From Fragum whitleyi (taxonomy: Eukaryota; Mollusca; Bivalvia; Cardiida; Cardiidae), in contig OX411543.1 in assembly GCA_948146395.1 (NCBI GenBank), forward strand, positions 56,039,689 through 56,103,688: DNA of 64,000 nucleotides. Reading direction: 5' to 3'. Shown here in pieces: positions 23,938 through 36,280 of this stretch. The stretch's first letter is position 1. The number at the start of each line of letters is the position of its first letter. The notes under the pieces are model-generated. The model was not told the DNA's origin. It made no database searches and saw nothing but the letters and a program-made list of their open reading frames with translations. A program made the translations under genes and the position numbers.

Positions 23938-24911
23938 ACAAGAGCCATGTTGGACATGGGCATAAGTCCCCTACCGGCTTTGTTTGTCTCAATGTTTTCC
24001 CACGCCAATTCTATCAGGGACGTCAAAACCAGGTCTTGTTAAAGGGTTAAACAAGACTTACATGAGTTGTTGTCTCTGCTGTGCCCACTATACAATTCAT
24101 GGAAGCAATAGACAGATGCAAGAAATAGTATCAATAACAGTTACCTTGTCTGATCCAAGATGTTTTTCTTCAGTCTTGTTGGTAAGAAATGAGAACTTTC
24201 ACTGGAGGTGATTAATACTGCTGCATCACCACCCTGACTAACATGGCTTATAATTTTTTTTAAATTTTAAAACAGGTTTCATCAAGTTAGCTTGCTTAGT
24301 TATTAAGTAATTGCAGGATCCATTTTTTGCCATATTTTCACTATTTCCGTTACCATAGCAACCGCACTTTTTGTCAAAGAACAAAGATAAAATGATGTGC
24401 ATAATCTACACATTGCCATCTAGTCATATACCAAGTCTCATCAAATTAGCTTGCTTACTTATTAACTTATCGCAGGATCCAATATTTTTTGCCATATTTT
24501 CACTATTTCCGTAACCATAGCAACAACAATTTTAGTCAAAAAACAAAAATAAAATGATGTGCATAATCTACACATTGCCATATAGTCATATACCAAGTCT
24601 CATCAAACTAGCTTGCTTAGTTATTATCTTATCGCAGGATCCCATTTTTGGCCATATTTTCACTATTTCTGTAACCATAGCAACCTCAATTTAAGTCGAA
24701 AAACAAAAATAAAATGATGTGCATAATCTACACATTGCCATCTAGTCATATACCAACTTTCATCAAAAACGCTTGCTTAGTTATTAAGTTATCGCGGGAT
24801 CCAGATTTGAGCGGACAGACGGACGGACGGACGGACGGACAGACGGACAGACGGACAGACGGAGGGCAAACCTATAGTCCCCTCCGGTGTGAACACCGGT
24901 AGGGGACTAAT
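23938..24911 (+). mobile_element. Nested element ACAAGAGCCATGTTGGACAT ... CCGGTAGGGGACTAATA
   Basis: AGTCCCCTACCGG near the start and CCGGTAGGGGACT at the end are inverse. CCGGTG-TGAA-CACCGG forms a 3' hairpin. Three monomers of about 170 bp ('TTTCACTATTTCCGTAACC') and a GACGGACGG run lie inside. The interrupted host repeat gives its borders. Confidence 0.65.
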
Positions 24912-25771
24912 AAGAAGGAAATAAAGGTATAATGGCAACTGGTATAAGCACTCAGAAAATATATGCAAGGTTCAAGTTTTTTTGTTTTAAGATTTTATAA
25001 GTACATAAAAGGTCAAGGTCAAATTATCAAGGACCTTGGTTACTGGTGAAAGCCTATCATTGATGAGTTTGTGTATGAGGTTATGATGTCCCTCATGAAA
25101 TATAAGCAAGGTAAAAGTTTTTGGTTAAAGTTTTTCTAACTCCATAAAAGGTCCTGTTCAAGGTCAAAACCTCAAGTACCTTGGTAACCAGTGAAGGCCT
25201 ATCACCTAGTGTGACTGTGTATATGAAGTAATGATGTCCCAAGCTAAAATCGTTCAAAAAATATAAGCAAGGTTAAACTTTTTTGGTTTAAGTATTTGGT
25301 TTAAGTTTTTCTAACTCCATAAAAGGTCAAGGTAAAGGACAAACTGTCAAGGCACTTGGTCTCTGGTGTAAGCATATCACCTTGTGAGTGCATATATGAA
25401 TTTATGATGTCCCTAGGTAAAATCACTAAAAAAATATAAGCAAGGTTTAAGAATTTTTGTGTTAAAGTATTTGGTTAAAGTTTTTCCAAGTCCATAAAAG
25501 GTCAAGGTCAAAATGTCAAGGCACTTGGTCTCTGGTGTAAGCATATGAAGTAATGATGTCCCAAGGTAAAGCATTCAGAAAATATAAGCAAAGTTAAAGA
25601 TTTTTGGTTGAAGTTTTCTTGGTCAAAGTTTTTGGTTAGAAGTTTTTTAAAAGGGTCAAGGTTACTGTCTCAAGGTCATTTTGACATGGGTGCTTGTCTT
25701 TTTAATGAAAGCCTATACCATAAGTAGTGTTTATGTGAAATAAAGAGCCTCTAGGACTAATATTGGTAGAA

Positions 25772-26070
25772 ACAAGAGCACGGCCTACGGATGCCTACGC
25801 TCGGCTGTCGAGTGCTGGATGGTGGGAAAAAATCTTAGTCGATGAAGGGGCATAATTTGCACAAAATGCATATAGAGTTATCCCCCTTGATAGTATAGGT
25901 TGTTCTTTTGTTGGTGAACATGTGTGCCAAGTTTCAAGTGAATGCCTTCAGTAGAACCAGAGATATAACAAAATGTAAAAGTTTTCGCACGACAACAAAG
26001 ACCGCGACGACGACATGGAGGCTATAGCAATACCTAGGGTTTTCTCTCCGAAAACAGCCGAGCTAATAAA
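25772..26070 (+). mobile_element. Nested short element ACAAGAGCACGGCC ... CAGCCGAGCTAATAAAA
   Basis: GCTCGGCTGT and ACAGCCGAGC are inverse near the ends; GTTTTC-TCTCC-GAAAAC is a 3' hairpin. It is the satellite-free version of 43181-44469. Confidence 0.65.
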
Positions 26071-26319
26071 AAACTCTAACCTAATAGGGATGCCGATGCT
26101 GACACCGACATCTGAGGGTTTTACAATAGCTCTTCTGAAACCTTCGTCCCAGGCGAGCTAACAACAAAAAGAGCAATATTTTTGCATCAGGTGTTTGTAA
26201 GAATTTTAAGAGAATATTGTTGATTTGCTACCAAATTCTCGTAACTACAGCTTAAAACAAACTCTAGTTACAAGATTTTGGCAGTACACTAACGATATGT
26301 CAATTTACTATGCAGCATG

Positions 26320-26710
26320 TCAGGTAAAGGATTAAAGAGCTGAGCAGAGCAAAAGGCTTACTCATCGAATGGGTTGATATTAGAGATCTATGTGGGATAG
26401 CAGCTGAAAGCTATGAAAGGATGTAATGGTAGAACTGGTGTGAGAAATACCTGGAATATGTTATCAGGTACTACAGCCACTGTGATTTAACTGAAAGATT
26501 GTTGAAAGCAGCATTACACCCCATTTAAACAAATAATACAAACCAAAAGGCTTACTTTTCCTTGAACGATGGAAGTACTTGCCAGAAATTTTCATTTTTG
26601 AAAATATGAGTAGATGGCCCACTTTTTTCAAAGCTAAAGGGCAGTTTGGCCCCATTAATTTGATTCTTTTGCATATCCATGCAGCTTCTGTATGAAAACT
26701 CCTCAAGATA
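26320..26710 (+). repeat. Inverted duplication, arm 1
   Basis: It aligns with the reverse complement of about 27725-28120, including a SINE in the same target position. Encoded-looking similarity ('LLIFSKMK' in opposing frames) only reflects this duplication. Confidence 0.55.
26363..26543 (+). mobile_element. SINE, 5'-truncated
   Basis: Body and tail of the same SINE family, without tRNA head and with an (AAAC)-like tail. CAAAAGGCTTACT is duplicated at 26350-26362 and 26544-26556. Confidence 0.7.
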
Positions 26711-27507
26711 TTTCAGTATGGGTGCACCCCTTGCTGCAATATAAATATGGGATATGGATGGTTCTTGGAAAAATGTATGAATGTCATGACTATATATATC
26801 TGGGAAGATCTACGGAACAATAAGTATACCAGGAGACTGGAAAGACAGACTTATTATAGCAATTTATCAGTTTTCAGAACTTGTATAATTTTACTAAAAG
26901 TTAACTCTTAAATCTAGTACTAAGCAATACATTCCTGGTCATTATTCTAAAAAGTTACATGAACTGTAGTTTATATCATATTGTTATAATCCCACCACAG
27001 TTTCTTAGGTAATGTTAGTTTGTTCAGTCCAAACCTCTTATAATAATCATACTAAACAACTTTTCTTAAGTCATACAGATGTCATCCCTGAATAGACCGA
27101 CGCCCTTTCTGGCACGCCTTGGCCCGTCTTTGGTGATACAACAGAGCTGTATGACTTCTCTCTCTATATATATGTATGATGTATGAGGCAAAAACATAAC
27201 AAACCTAAAATGTGGTAAGGCTTATATATTCACACTTCTAAAACTTTGAGCCTAAACTTGATACAATCATTTTACATCTTCAATCTTCACTGAATGTGGT
27301 GGTCAAACCTTGCTGCCATGGTAACCTATTGCATGTAGCTGATATGTTAACAATAGATTTCAAAGAGATTAACTGTTTGAGAAATAAAAGATTTGATTAT
27401 CAACCAAAATATCTATATTGTCATGACATCAATTACATTTTTCCAATAACCATCCACACAATCCATGAGCTATATTACAGCAATGTATGCACCCATACTT
27501 AACATGA

Positions 27508-27733
27508 GCCTGTGCATGACATTTCCAACAATTTCATTGTGTGTGTGTGATGGAAGGTGTTGAGTAGCCTGGACAATCACACAGTGCATTATCATTTATT
27601 TCGGGCTATGAATGGCGAGATTATGTCAGTAGCCATATATTGAGGGCATAGTTAAGACTGATCAGACTGTGCAGGCTGATCAGTCTCAACTTTGCGCACA
27701 TGTGAAATAGTTGGAAATGTCACACACAGGCTT
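27508..27733. mobile_element. TIR element (AGCCTGTGCATGACATTTCC...GGAAATGTCACACACAGGCT)
   Basis: The ends pair over about 23 bp with two mismatches. It shares ends and inner phrases ('GTTGAGTAG', 'TCAGACTGTG') with 51407-51793. Target duplication is unclear. Confidence 0.55.
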
Positions 27734-28120
27734 TTATACTGAAGCTGCAGGGATCTGCCCAAGAACCAAATCAATGGGGCCAATTCGGCCCATAAGGTTT
27801 CGAAAAAAGAGCAGTCATCTACTTATATTTTCAAAAATGAAAGTTACCAGCCAGTACTTCCATCATTCCTGGATAAGCAAGGCTTTTAGTTTGTTTGTTT
27901 GTTTAAATGCGGTCTAACGCCGCTTTTAATGATCTTTCAGTCATATCACACTGGCTGGAGAACCTAACAGCAAATTCCTAGTATTTCTCACAAAAGTTCT
28001 ACCATTACAACCTTTCTTAGCCTCCAACTGCTATTCCAAGTAGGTCTACAAATATCAACCCATTCGTGGATTTAGGCTTTTGAACTACTAAGCTCTTATT
28101 TCTTTTACCTTACTTGCGTC
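27725..28120 (-). repeat. Inverted duplication, arm 2
   Basis: It is the counterpart of 26320-26710 in opposite orientation, considerably diverged. About 1 kb lies between the arms and includes the small TIR element at 27508-27733. Confidence 0.55.
27888..28073 (-). mobile_element. SINE, 5'-truncated, in the matching place of an inverted duplicate
   Basis: Tail (GTTT)n, 'GTCTAACGCCGCTTTTAATG' and body are present. AGGCTTTT lies at 27880-27887 and 28074-28081, equivalent to the site of the SINE at 26363-26543. Confidence 0.65.
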
Positions 28121-28607
28121 ACAACACATTGACAAAACTAGTCTTCATGTTCTTACACGCACCCGAGGCAAAAGTTTGCTCTTTTGTTATAATCAAATGA
28201 TCATGCCATCATGTTACGTATCTCTTCCTTATTTAGTGAGTTGCATTAAAGGCATACGCGCACAAATAATTTTGTCGACAATTTTTTTTGTTATTTTAAA
28301 TATTTGTTTATTAAAATAGTTTAAGCAAAAATATGCAAATAAAATGGGGGTCACAATAACTGTTTTTGAGAAATTGACCCTTGAAAAAATGCAGTCCTAT
28401 ATAATTTTTCACTGATTTTCGAGTGATTTTGTAGAATGATGTATAGTTCACCTAACCCCTATTTTCTCCGACATAAAATACTCTTTTGAAATCAAAGTTT
28501 CTGAAACATTTAAGGAAGAAATTACTGGTTCATTTGATACTTTTTTGTAAGCTTTGCTAAAATTTTCATCCATATACCGACGAGATATAACGCGGGTGGG
28601 CGTAGTA

Positions 28608-29947
28608 ACAAGAGCTGTCAGAGGACAGCAAAGCTCGACTATTCCTAGTGCTGGATAATAACAGCAAATCAATATCGACATTGGAAATTCAATACAATTT
28701 AAGTCAAGAGAAAAGAATCTTTGTCTAGAGGCTGATATTATGGTCACAGAAGCATGTGCAAAGTTTCAAAGATATAGCTTAAGTAGGAGAAGAGATACAA
28801 CTAACATAAAACAGTTTCACATAAAAACATAACCAAGATTTTTAAGGTCGAAAGAGGGTTAAAATTCCACTAAATTAAATATTAGAGTAATGAATTTGTT
28901 CTGTGGGCTAATATAATGGTCAAAGAAGCATATGTAAAGTTTCCAAGCAACAGCTTTAGTAGATACAGATGTACATCAGTTGCACGTAAAAACTTAACCA
29001 AGATTTCTAAGTCCAAAAAGGGTTAAAAGTCCACTAAATTCAATACCAGAGAATTGAATCTTTGTCAAGAGGCTGTTATCATGATCACAGAAGCATGTGC
29101 AAAGTTTCCAAACAATAGCTTTACTAGAATTAGAGATATCACTGATGTACAACATTTGCACGTAAAAACTTAACCAAGAATTTCTGAGTCTGAAAAAGGT
29201 TAAAATTCTATGAAATTCAATATGAGAGTAATTAATCTTTGTTTAGAAGCTGATATCATGGTAACAGAAGTATGTGTGAAGTTTCGAAGCAAAAGCCTAG
29301 GTTGAAATAGAGCTATAACTGATATACAACAGTTGCACGTAAAAACTTAACCAGGAATATCTAAGTCCGAAAAGGGTTAAAATTCCACTAAATTCAATAT
29401 CAGAGTATTTAATCTTTGTCAAGAGGGTGATATTATGGTCACAGAAGCATGTGTAAAGTTTCAAAGCAATAGCTTTTATAGTAACAGAAATATTACAGAT
29501 AAACAACATTTGCACATAAAAACTTAACCAAGAATTTCGAAGTCCGAAAAGGGTTAAAATTCAACTAAATTCAATATCAGGGTATTGAATCTTTGTCTAG
29601 AGGCTGATATTATGGTCACAGAAGCATGTGTAAAGTTTCAAAGCAATAGCTTTTATAGAAACAGAAATATTACAGATAAACAACATTTGCACGTAAAAAC
29701 TTAACCAAGATTTTTAAGTCCGAAAAGGGTTAAAATTCAACTAAATTCTATATCAGGGTATTGAATCTTTGTCTAGAGGCTGATATTATGGACACAGAAG
29801 CATGTGCAAAGTTTCAAAGCAATAGCTTTAATAGAAACAGAGATTTTAAACACTTGCATGTAAAAACTTAACCAAAGCATTACGCCGACGCCGACGCCCG
29901 GGTGACTGGAATAGCCCCCCTTTTCTTCGAATAGTCGAGCTAAAAAA
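28608..29947 (+). mobile_element. Satellite-bearing element ACAAGAGCTGTCAGAGGACA ... GTCGAGCTAAAAAA
   Basis: AGCTCGACTATTC and GAATAGTCGAGCT are inverse at the two ends. Seven monomers of about 176 bp repeat 'AGAAGCATGTGCAAAGTTTC' and 'TTGCACGTAAAAACTTAACC'. Confidence 0.68.
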
Positions 29948-31589
29948 TAAGTACCTTTTCCAGAATTTCACGTAAATGTTTGTACCTAACCTTATAGATA
30001 ATCAAAACTGCCCGACAGTTTTCTTTTAAATTTAGCACACTGACAGTGCATTCAAATCCAATCTAGTTCGTACCAAAAAAATAATATGTCACCATGCTTT
30101 TTAAGAGCAGTGCGCTTATTTCCAAGGCAACCGTAAGGATTCTATATATCGATGTCGGAAATCAAGGTTGACAACGTCTTTTGTGTATATATGCATAAAG
30201 AATGCATGGCGCTTATCTTGAACGTCTGTCATTTTATTTCAGCTTTGTTTTGCTTTATCAAAATGATTGTTACAGACTTAGGCATCATATTTAAGCAAAA
30301 AATGTCTACTTCTCCTTGTTTGATTCATTAAGACAGAGGTGCTTTGAACTGTAGATAAAATGGAAAAAAAACACATAAAAAGGCAGACGAAGACCTGAAA
30401 TTAACCAAGAAAAACAGGGGAAACGTGGATTAGTTTGTGATTGGGTGACCTAAGCTTTGAAAATTGCTGTAGTAATGAGTTTTTGACACCCTAAGACGAT
30501 GAAACAAAATGCCTGTAATACTGCTGATATCAGTAAAACCATAATCGCATGGACTTTTGAAATTCTTTTTCTTAGTTGGTGGTTTCGAAAATTTAAAATG
30601 ATTATACGAAAATAAATGATTGAATAAATGAAGAAAGTATGTCCTGTCTACGGTCTTTAGATACCAATCACAGACTTTTGGTCAATGAATGTAAGTAGTG
30701 CTTCTAAACTTGCAGCCATTGTGATTAATTCTGGAGCGTTATAAATGATTTTGAGGGTTTTGAGTCAGTTTGGTTATCCAAGAATGAAGCCCTGCGATAG
30801 TGATCCAGAATGATTGAGTGGGGTCAATTTCAGATGTTCAAAATAATAGTAAGTTGCGATTTTTACAGTTTTGGAAGTAGTGGAAACCTTGTAACTCGTC
30901 AAACAAAGGTTTGACTAGCCTATAGACCAAAGTCTCAAATGATAAAAATCAAACGATAACAATAAAAAAAATATGAAAAATACCCAACAACAAGAGTAAA
31001 TAGAACTTCAATTATACATGTAGGCATGAAAACTGCCTAGGCTTAAGAGTGAAGGTTTTTATTTCAAATTCAATAAGCATTATTAGTATCTGCTTACTCA
31101 TTGATGAATGGATTAAAAGTATATCAGAAAAGAATCGACATATAGGGCTTATTTCAGCATAATTTACCTCTAAAAGATGCTATCAACGGTCACATAAAGC
31201 TGTAACGGCGCGCCTTTTTGCCAGTAAACATTCAGACGTTGTGTAGCAACTGCAATGCCATCAAGCTGGCGGGAAATTATCAGTTTTGTTTCACAACCAT
31301 TTTCATCAATTTTAGACTGAACAAATTTATGTTCCTTGATTTTGAAATGTATCCACGCTATGCGGTGCATCATTTACAGGCGTATGCCTTTAATCAAGGA
31401 CATTTGGTAATGTAAATCCAATATTCTCTATTTTTCCATCAGCTGGGTCAATTTTAGGGTGTTAACCTGTTGAAATTTTAACCCTTGTCATGCTGAATAA
31501 AAAAAATCTTAGCAAGATGCAACAAAATCAAAGTGTTCAAATCACTCAATGCACAAATTGTGAAACAGTATTCATTTTGAAATTTTTAT
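29948..31589. other. No feature recognised
   Basis: AT-rich sequence without a convincing open frame, splice-flanked exon or tandem array. The two opposing frames near 31200-31400 are short and composition-driven. Confidence 0.5.
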
Positions 31590-33495
31590 ATGCCTGAAGG
31601 GTCATATTATGTTATGGACCCGGTTGTGCACAGGGCTGGGGTCAATTACATGCCAATGTAATTAATTAAATTACAAATTACATTGAAATATTTCAATTAC
31701 AATTACAATTATAATTACAGCAAAATCTCAATGTAATTAATTAAAATACAATTACTTTTCAAATGTAATTAATTACAATTACAAATTACATTTGAGTTAT
31801 GATGAACCGGTCAAAAGAAAATGGAATATAACGTTAACAGCTTTATGGTCACATTTAAACTGTAGATATATTGTATTAAACTGTATAGAGACAATTTGGA
31901 ATTCATAAGCATTTCAATTAATGGCTTTAATTGTTTTTGTTATGGGGGCCATCACACTTGCTGGGATAGTAAACAATTTGATTTTGAAATGTAGCCCATA
32001 CTGAAAGAAAGTCTTACACTTAATAATTTAGGTATGTTAAGGACATGTTTGTAATCCAGTTTTCGAATTAAAATGAATAAAACTTGTTTGTCACTCCTTA
32101 AGTGACTAGGATTGATTTAACACATTTCAATTTAGACACCAGGCAACTATGCTGGTTTGTTAACATACATCATATCTATTATTTCGATTTAAATACTTCT
32201 GCCTTTTTTGTTATTTCTGAGAAAATATGTACTGGATAACTGTTATTCCCTTAATGATAGTATAACTAACTGTAAAGTGTTAATGGTCACATAGTCAAAA
32301 ACAATCAAGATATTCACACCTCTACCTGTCCATTTAGGAAGTGTTTGTCATCTTATTGTTTCCACATTCTGGCAGGGAATGTGTGATTTTTAAAATAAAT
32401 ACCTCTTTGTTTACTTTTCATTGCAAGTATAATCCAGTGAATCCATAGTTCGTTTTGCATCTGCTTCTTTAGTTGAAGACAAATTTTCCTCATTTTTATC
32501 TAATTTAAATAACTTATAATTATGTGGATCAAGGATTATTTCTTTCTTTTTTTACTTCATTGTTACTCAATACTTTGATCTAAAATAGAGCTTAAATGTC
32601 TAAAAATCATACTTGGGGCCTTACAATTTTGAAGTAAGACACTGCTAAATAACTGTATCATTAGACTTCCATTATAGAATATAGATGTAATTGAATGTAA
32701 TTGAAAGTAATTGTAAATTACATGTTGATTTCATTTGTAATTAATTACAATTACAATTACTTGTAATTGAGAAAAGAGTCAATTACTAATTACATACAAT
32801 TACTCCACAACTTGTAATTAATTATAGCTAATTACAATTACATTTTCCAATTACCCCAGGTCTGGTTGTGCATCAATCTGTCTGTCCATCTGTTTGCAAT
32901 TTGATGGGTGCACAATTCCTCATAATCTATCCATGGAAAAGAGCTGAAACTTTGCACAATTACTCCCTATGGTGTGTAGCTGTGCATACAACCTTTGAAA
33001 TTAAAATTGCTCAAGTCATACTTGAGAAATCTTGAATTAGCTGCCCTTCAGCTTGAACTGAACAAAAATCACTATTACAACATATAACTTAAAGCCAAAT
33101 TATGGTGTTTTTAAATGACATATTCCACAAGTATCTGGTCTTGCCTCTCAATCAATTCTGATTCTATGACAAAATTTCTTGTGAGCTCACTTTCTCCTAC
33201 ATTATGAATGGGAATGAACTGAAGCCTGCCACAATGACTCTTTAGGATGTCTAGTTGTGCTTAGTACCGACTTTTTTTCGATATGTCAAGTTGTTCCGGA
33301 ATTATCTGCCATTTACTTAACAAAATAGCTTAAGATTACATTTTTTTTGCACATGTGTGTTCAACCTTACAAATTCTTTTGAATTGAACTGAATCTTGCC
33401 ACAATGTATCCCAGATATTTATTTGGGCATTAGACTTCAGATATTCAAAAAGTTGCTCAATATGCCCCCGATCTCTCGATACGGGGGCATAAAAA
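31590..33495 (+). mobile_element. Satellite-type element ending ATACGGGGGCATAAAAATG, split by a hAT-like element
   Basis: Monomers with 'GAACTGAAXCTTGCCACAAT'-style words occupy 32865-33460. The 3' end CCCCCGATCTCTCGATACGGGGG is a hairpin. The 5' end, near 31590, is poorly defined. Confidence 0.45.
31631..32864. mobile_element. hAT-like non-autonomous element with ATTACA-rich arms, 8-bp duplication
   Basis: GTTGTGCA is duplicated at 31623-31630 and 32865-32872. The ends are CAGGGCTGGGGT and (inverted) CAGACCTGGGGT. Both arms (about 170 bp) are dense in TGTAATTAATTACAATTAC permutations. An 8-bp duplication and CAG-type ends fit the hAT superfamily. There is no transposase. Confidence 0.8.
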
Positions 33496-33499
33496 TGTC

Positions 33500-33702
33500 C
33501 TTGACCTTAACTGAGGACCTTGAACTTGGCACCAACAAAAAGGCCTTGTCCAAGGCAATCATCATGTGAAATATGAAGGCCCTATCACTTACCATTCAAA
33601 AGTTTTGCACAACGACAACAATGACGACAACAAAGACAACGACGACACCAAGGCTATAGCAATATCTCAGGTTTTCTTCGAAAACAGCCAAGCTAAAAAT
33701 GC
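33500..33702 (+). mobile_element. 3' end of the 43181-44469 family
   Basis: One monomer ('AATCATCATGTGAAATATGAAG') and the terminal ACGACAACAA run, hairpin and GCCAAGCTAAAAATG end are present. Confidence 0.55.
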
Positions 33703-33934
33703 TTCAAAAGAGGGTCAAAATGGCCCTAAACCACTTTCTATTACACTGCAACTCCATTAAAACGCGGTGGTCGGGGTCCAAGAAATAAAACAGCGGAAGA
33801 AGTGGATGTATCTGCTATAACGCTGTACCCCCCTGGCCGCCGCCGACCCCCCCCCTCCCGCGGTGAACAATAACGTACCGGGGAAACGTAACAGACACAG
33901 AGTCAATATTGATGATATCAGATATCTAAATATA

Positions 33935-34926
33935 CAGTTAAACTTCAGTAGCTCGAACACCTTGGGGACTTGACATTTTGTTCGAGAGATCGGTTGTTCG
34001 ACCAATCCAAAAAACTATAACGGTACCAGAAGATGGGAATGCGCCACGTCCGGTATTACATCGTATCCGAATATATGTATACTTATTTGGTTCTTCAATT
34101 TCACTTTTTAATTCACTGGTTTTTAGGCTTCTTACGATACATCCTCGGGAATTGTGTTGGAAAAGGGATAAAGAAAAAAAATGATGAAATAACTTTCCAC
34201 TAAAGAGTCTTATTGTTGCATTCCCTTTGTTTACAAAAACGGCTACCGTATTATTATTCCTATTACTCACGCGGCCTCAATTGCAAGTGTAAAATTAATT
34301 AAGGTAAAATTTAGGCGCCGTTCAAATGTTGAACTTTAAACGTTTGTCGAGTATATAAATTTACGTCAGTCTATAAGAAAATGTAGATCCATCTAAATTT
34401 AAAACCCAAATTTCTACACGAGTCACTCGTTTGGACCCTTCTTGTCATAATTTCAAGCAGACGTTATGTATCTGTTTGTTTTTTGTTATCGCTAAGTTAA
34501 CTAGTTGCCGAAATATCAATAAGAGACAAAATATAGTATTGAATGTAAACAGCAGATGGCAAAACAACAACTTAATTCAATTAAATAAAACAGTATATTT
34601 TTCACGGAATGGGTAATTATGATGCACGGTGCGTAATTGAGCATAAGGTGTCAAAAAGGGATTACGAGTTGAAAAGTGTGAAAATCACCAAATATGACAT
34701 CCTGTTATAAGCGATAACCCTTTGTTCGAATTTCTCCTGGTGAAATATAAAGCATTTTCAACTTCCAGACCGGAGAATGTTTTCGACAGTTCGACCGTCC
34801 TGGTGTACGAGATTTCCGAGGTCGTACACCATGAATTATGAGCGAAATCTGCCGGGACTGAGATCCTTGTTCGATTTTTCCCTAGTGTTCGAGATTACTC
34901 CTGTTCGAGAGACCGAAGTTTGACTG
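33935..34926. mobile_element. Nested TA-flanked TIR element (CAGTTAAACTTC...GAAGTTTGACTG)
   Basis: The terminal arms are CAGTTAAACTTCAGTAGCTC and the inverted match ending GACCGAAGTTTGACTG; TA is duplicated at 33933-33934 and 34927-34928. 'GTTCGA' phrases recur near both ends. It is a 992-bp non-coding, pogo-like miniature element. Confidence 0.7.
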
Positions 34927-36072
34927 TACATGTACATATTGAGGCCGTCGTATTTTATATTTTTAAAACTCGGCAATGAATAAAAGAACAAACGCGGTTT
35001 ATTGCTTTGGTATTTTTTTATTTTAAGATAGTTTTGTTGTCCCTAAGCTAAACAAAACTATCTTTGATAAAGTAATATAGTGTGTATGGTTAAACGATCG
35101 CAGACTTCTCTTAGTTCTCTGAATCCCGATTCCTCGGGCCTACCCGCCCGGAAGCTGAGAAACACCGATAAAAACGATCTCAAAGGGTAAAGTTAGTAAA
35201 ATCCATTAAGTTTCATAAGATCAACGAATTTCATACCGGGGTATTTCAAATATTGTCTTTTGGAAAATAGGAGAAAATAATTATATACGCAATCAAAATA
35301 ATTAATACCCTACGTCCGATCGAAACTATACCAAAGTAATCGAATCTCTCGGAGTGCAGGACCGCATTCTTCGATGAGCGAGAAAAAATGCCGTAAATTC
35401 AGTAGCTACGACATTTGGATCGCCGGTTTGCGGAGATGAGCTTATCCATTTAATACATCATCTTCAAGAGTCAAGGGATATCGAAAACTTCTCGAAAACC
35501 GTATAAGTAAAATGATCTTAACCCTTGGTTTGACAAGATGTTAATCCACGGCTTTGATTATCATACAGTAGATCGTCAGGAGAGACAGTCCACACGAAAG
35601 CGAAGCGGCGCGGTCACTCTCAGTTTCGCGCCATTTTTAGTTTCTTTGTTCGAAGCTCTGAAGCGGGAAATGTAGGTTTATGTATAGCTTCCTGTTTAAA
35701 TCTTAATCAAGTTGTCTATTTAGTGAGAGAAAGGAATAATTCATTTGGGCTTTGAATTTTCAAACCCTTTAAAACATGACTATAATATGAATAAGTTTAA
35801 TAAAAAAGAAACAAAATTTTATCATATATTTACAAAAAAGTAATATTTATTAGAAGATTCAACGGGATTGGCAAAGGGATGTAATAAACAAATAAATTAG
35901 GTACGGGGCGAGTCGCTTTTTGAAACGTTAGTCAACAGCGGTAAATGTTCAAGATTTGAGAATATAAAACGAGATGAGCTTATTTTGCGAAAGCACGGCT
36001 TCTTCTGAAATTTATTAACTTGGATTTAATCGCATGCGAGCTAGACTTTTCGGTGTCCAATTACGTCCCAAC

Positions 36073-36280
36073 ACGGTCGACAAAGCGCAGTTAGTAGCGC
36101 GCCGGACTGTCAATATTCCGTGTTTCTCCGACGGCGGCACCCATTCTTTCTGACTATAAGTCACTCATCCATGGGTTGCTAATCGTAGACCTATGTGAGA
36201 TAGCAGTTTGGGGTTAGGCAAGGATGTGTTGGTTTTACTCGTGATCGAATTCGGTACTCCAGCGGTAGTGATATAACTAA
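36073..36280 (+). mobile_element. Diverged SINE with tRNA-like head
   Basis: 'AAAGCGCAGTTAGTAGCGC' corresponds to the A-box and 'GACGGCGGCACCCATTCTTTC' to the head/body junction. The B-box is degenerate and the tail is lost. Confidence 0.55.

Larger units (their letters stand above)
23905..26165 (+). mobile_element. Second, 5'-truncated copy of the 10228-11950 element, with two nested elements
   Basis: 'TCTAATATATATCAGTCTGA' at 23910 equals 10331, then the array resumes at 24912 after an insertion. The 3' end GGCGAGCTAACAAC is at 26155. Inserted elements occupy 23938-24911 and 25772-26070. Confidence 0.6.

Noticed and set aside
26464..27917. Two similar open frames ('LLIFSKMK...') as a conserved gene pair
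   Set aside because: The similarity follows from an inverted DNA duplication carrying a SINE; both frames have stops and run into SINE sequence.
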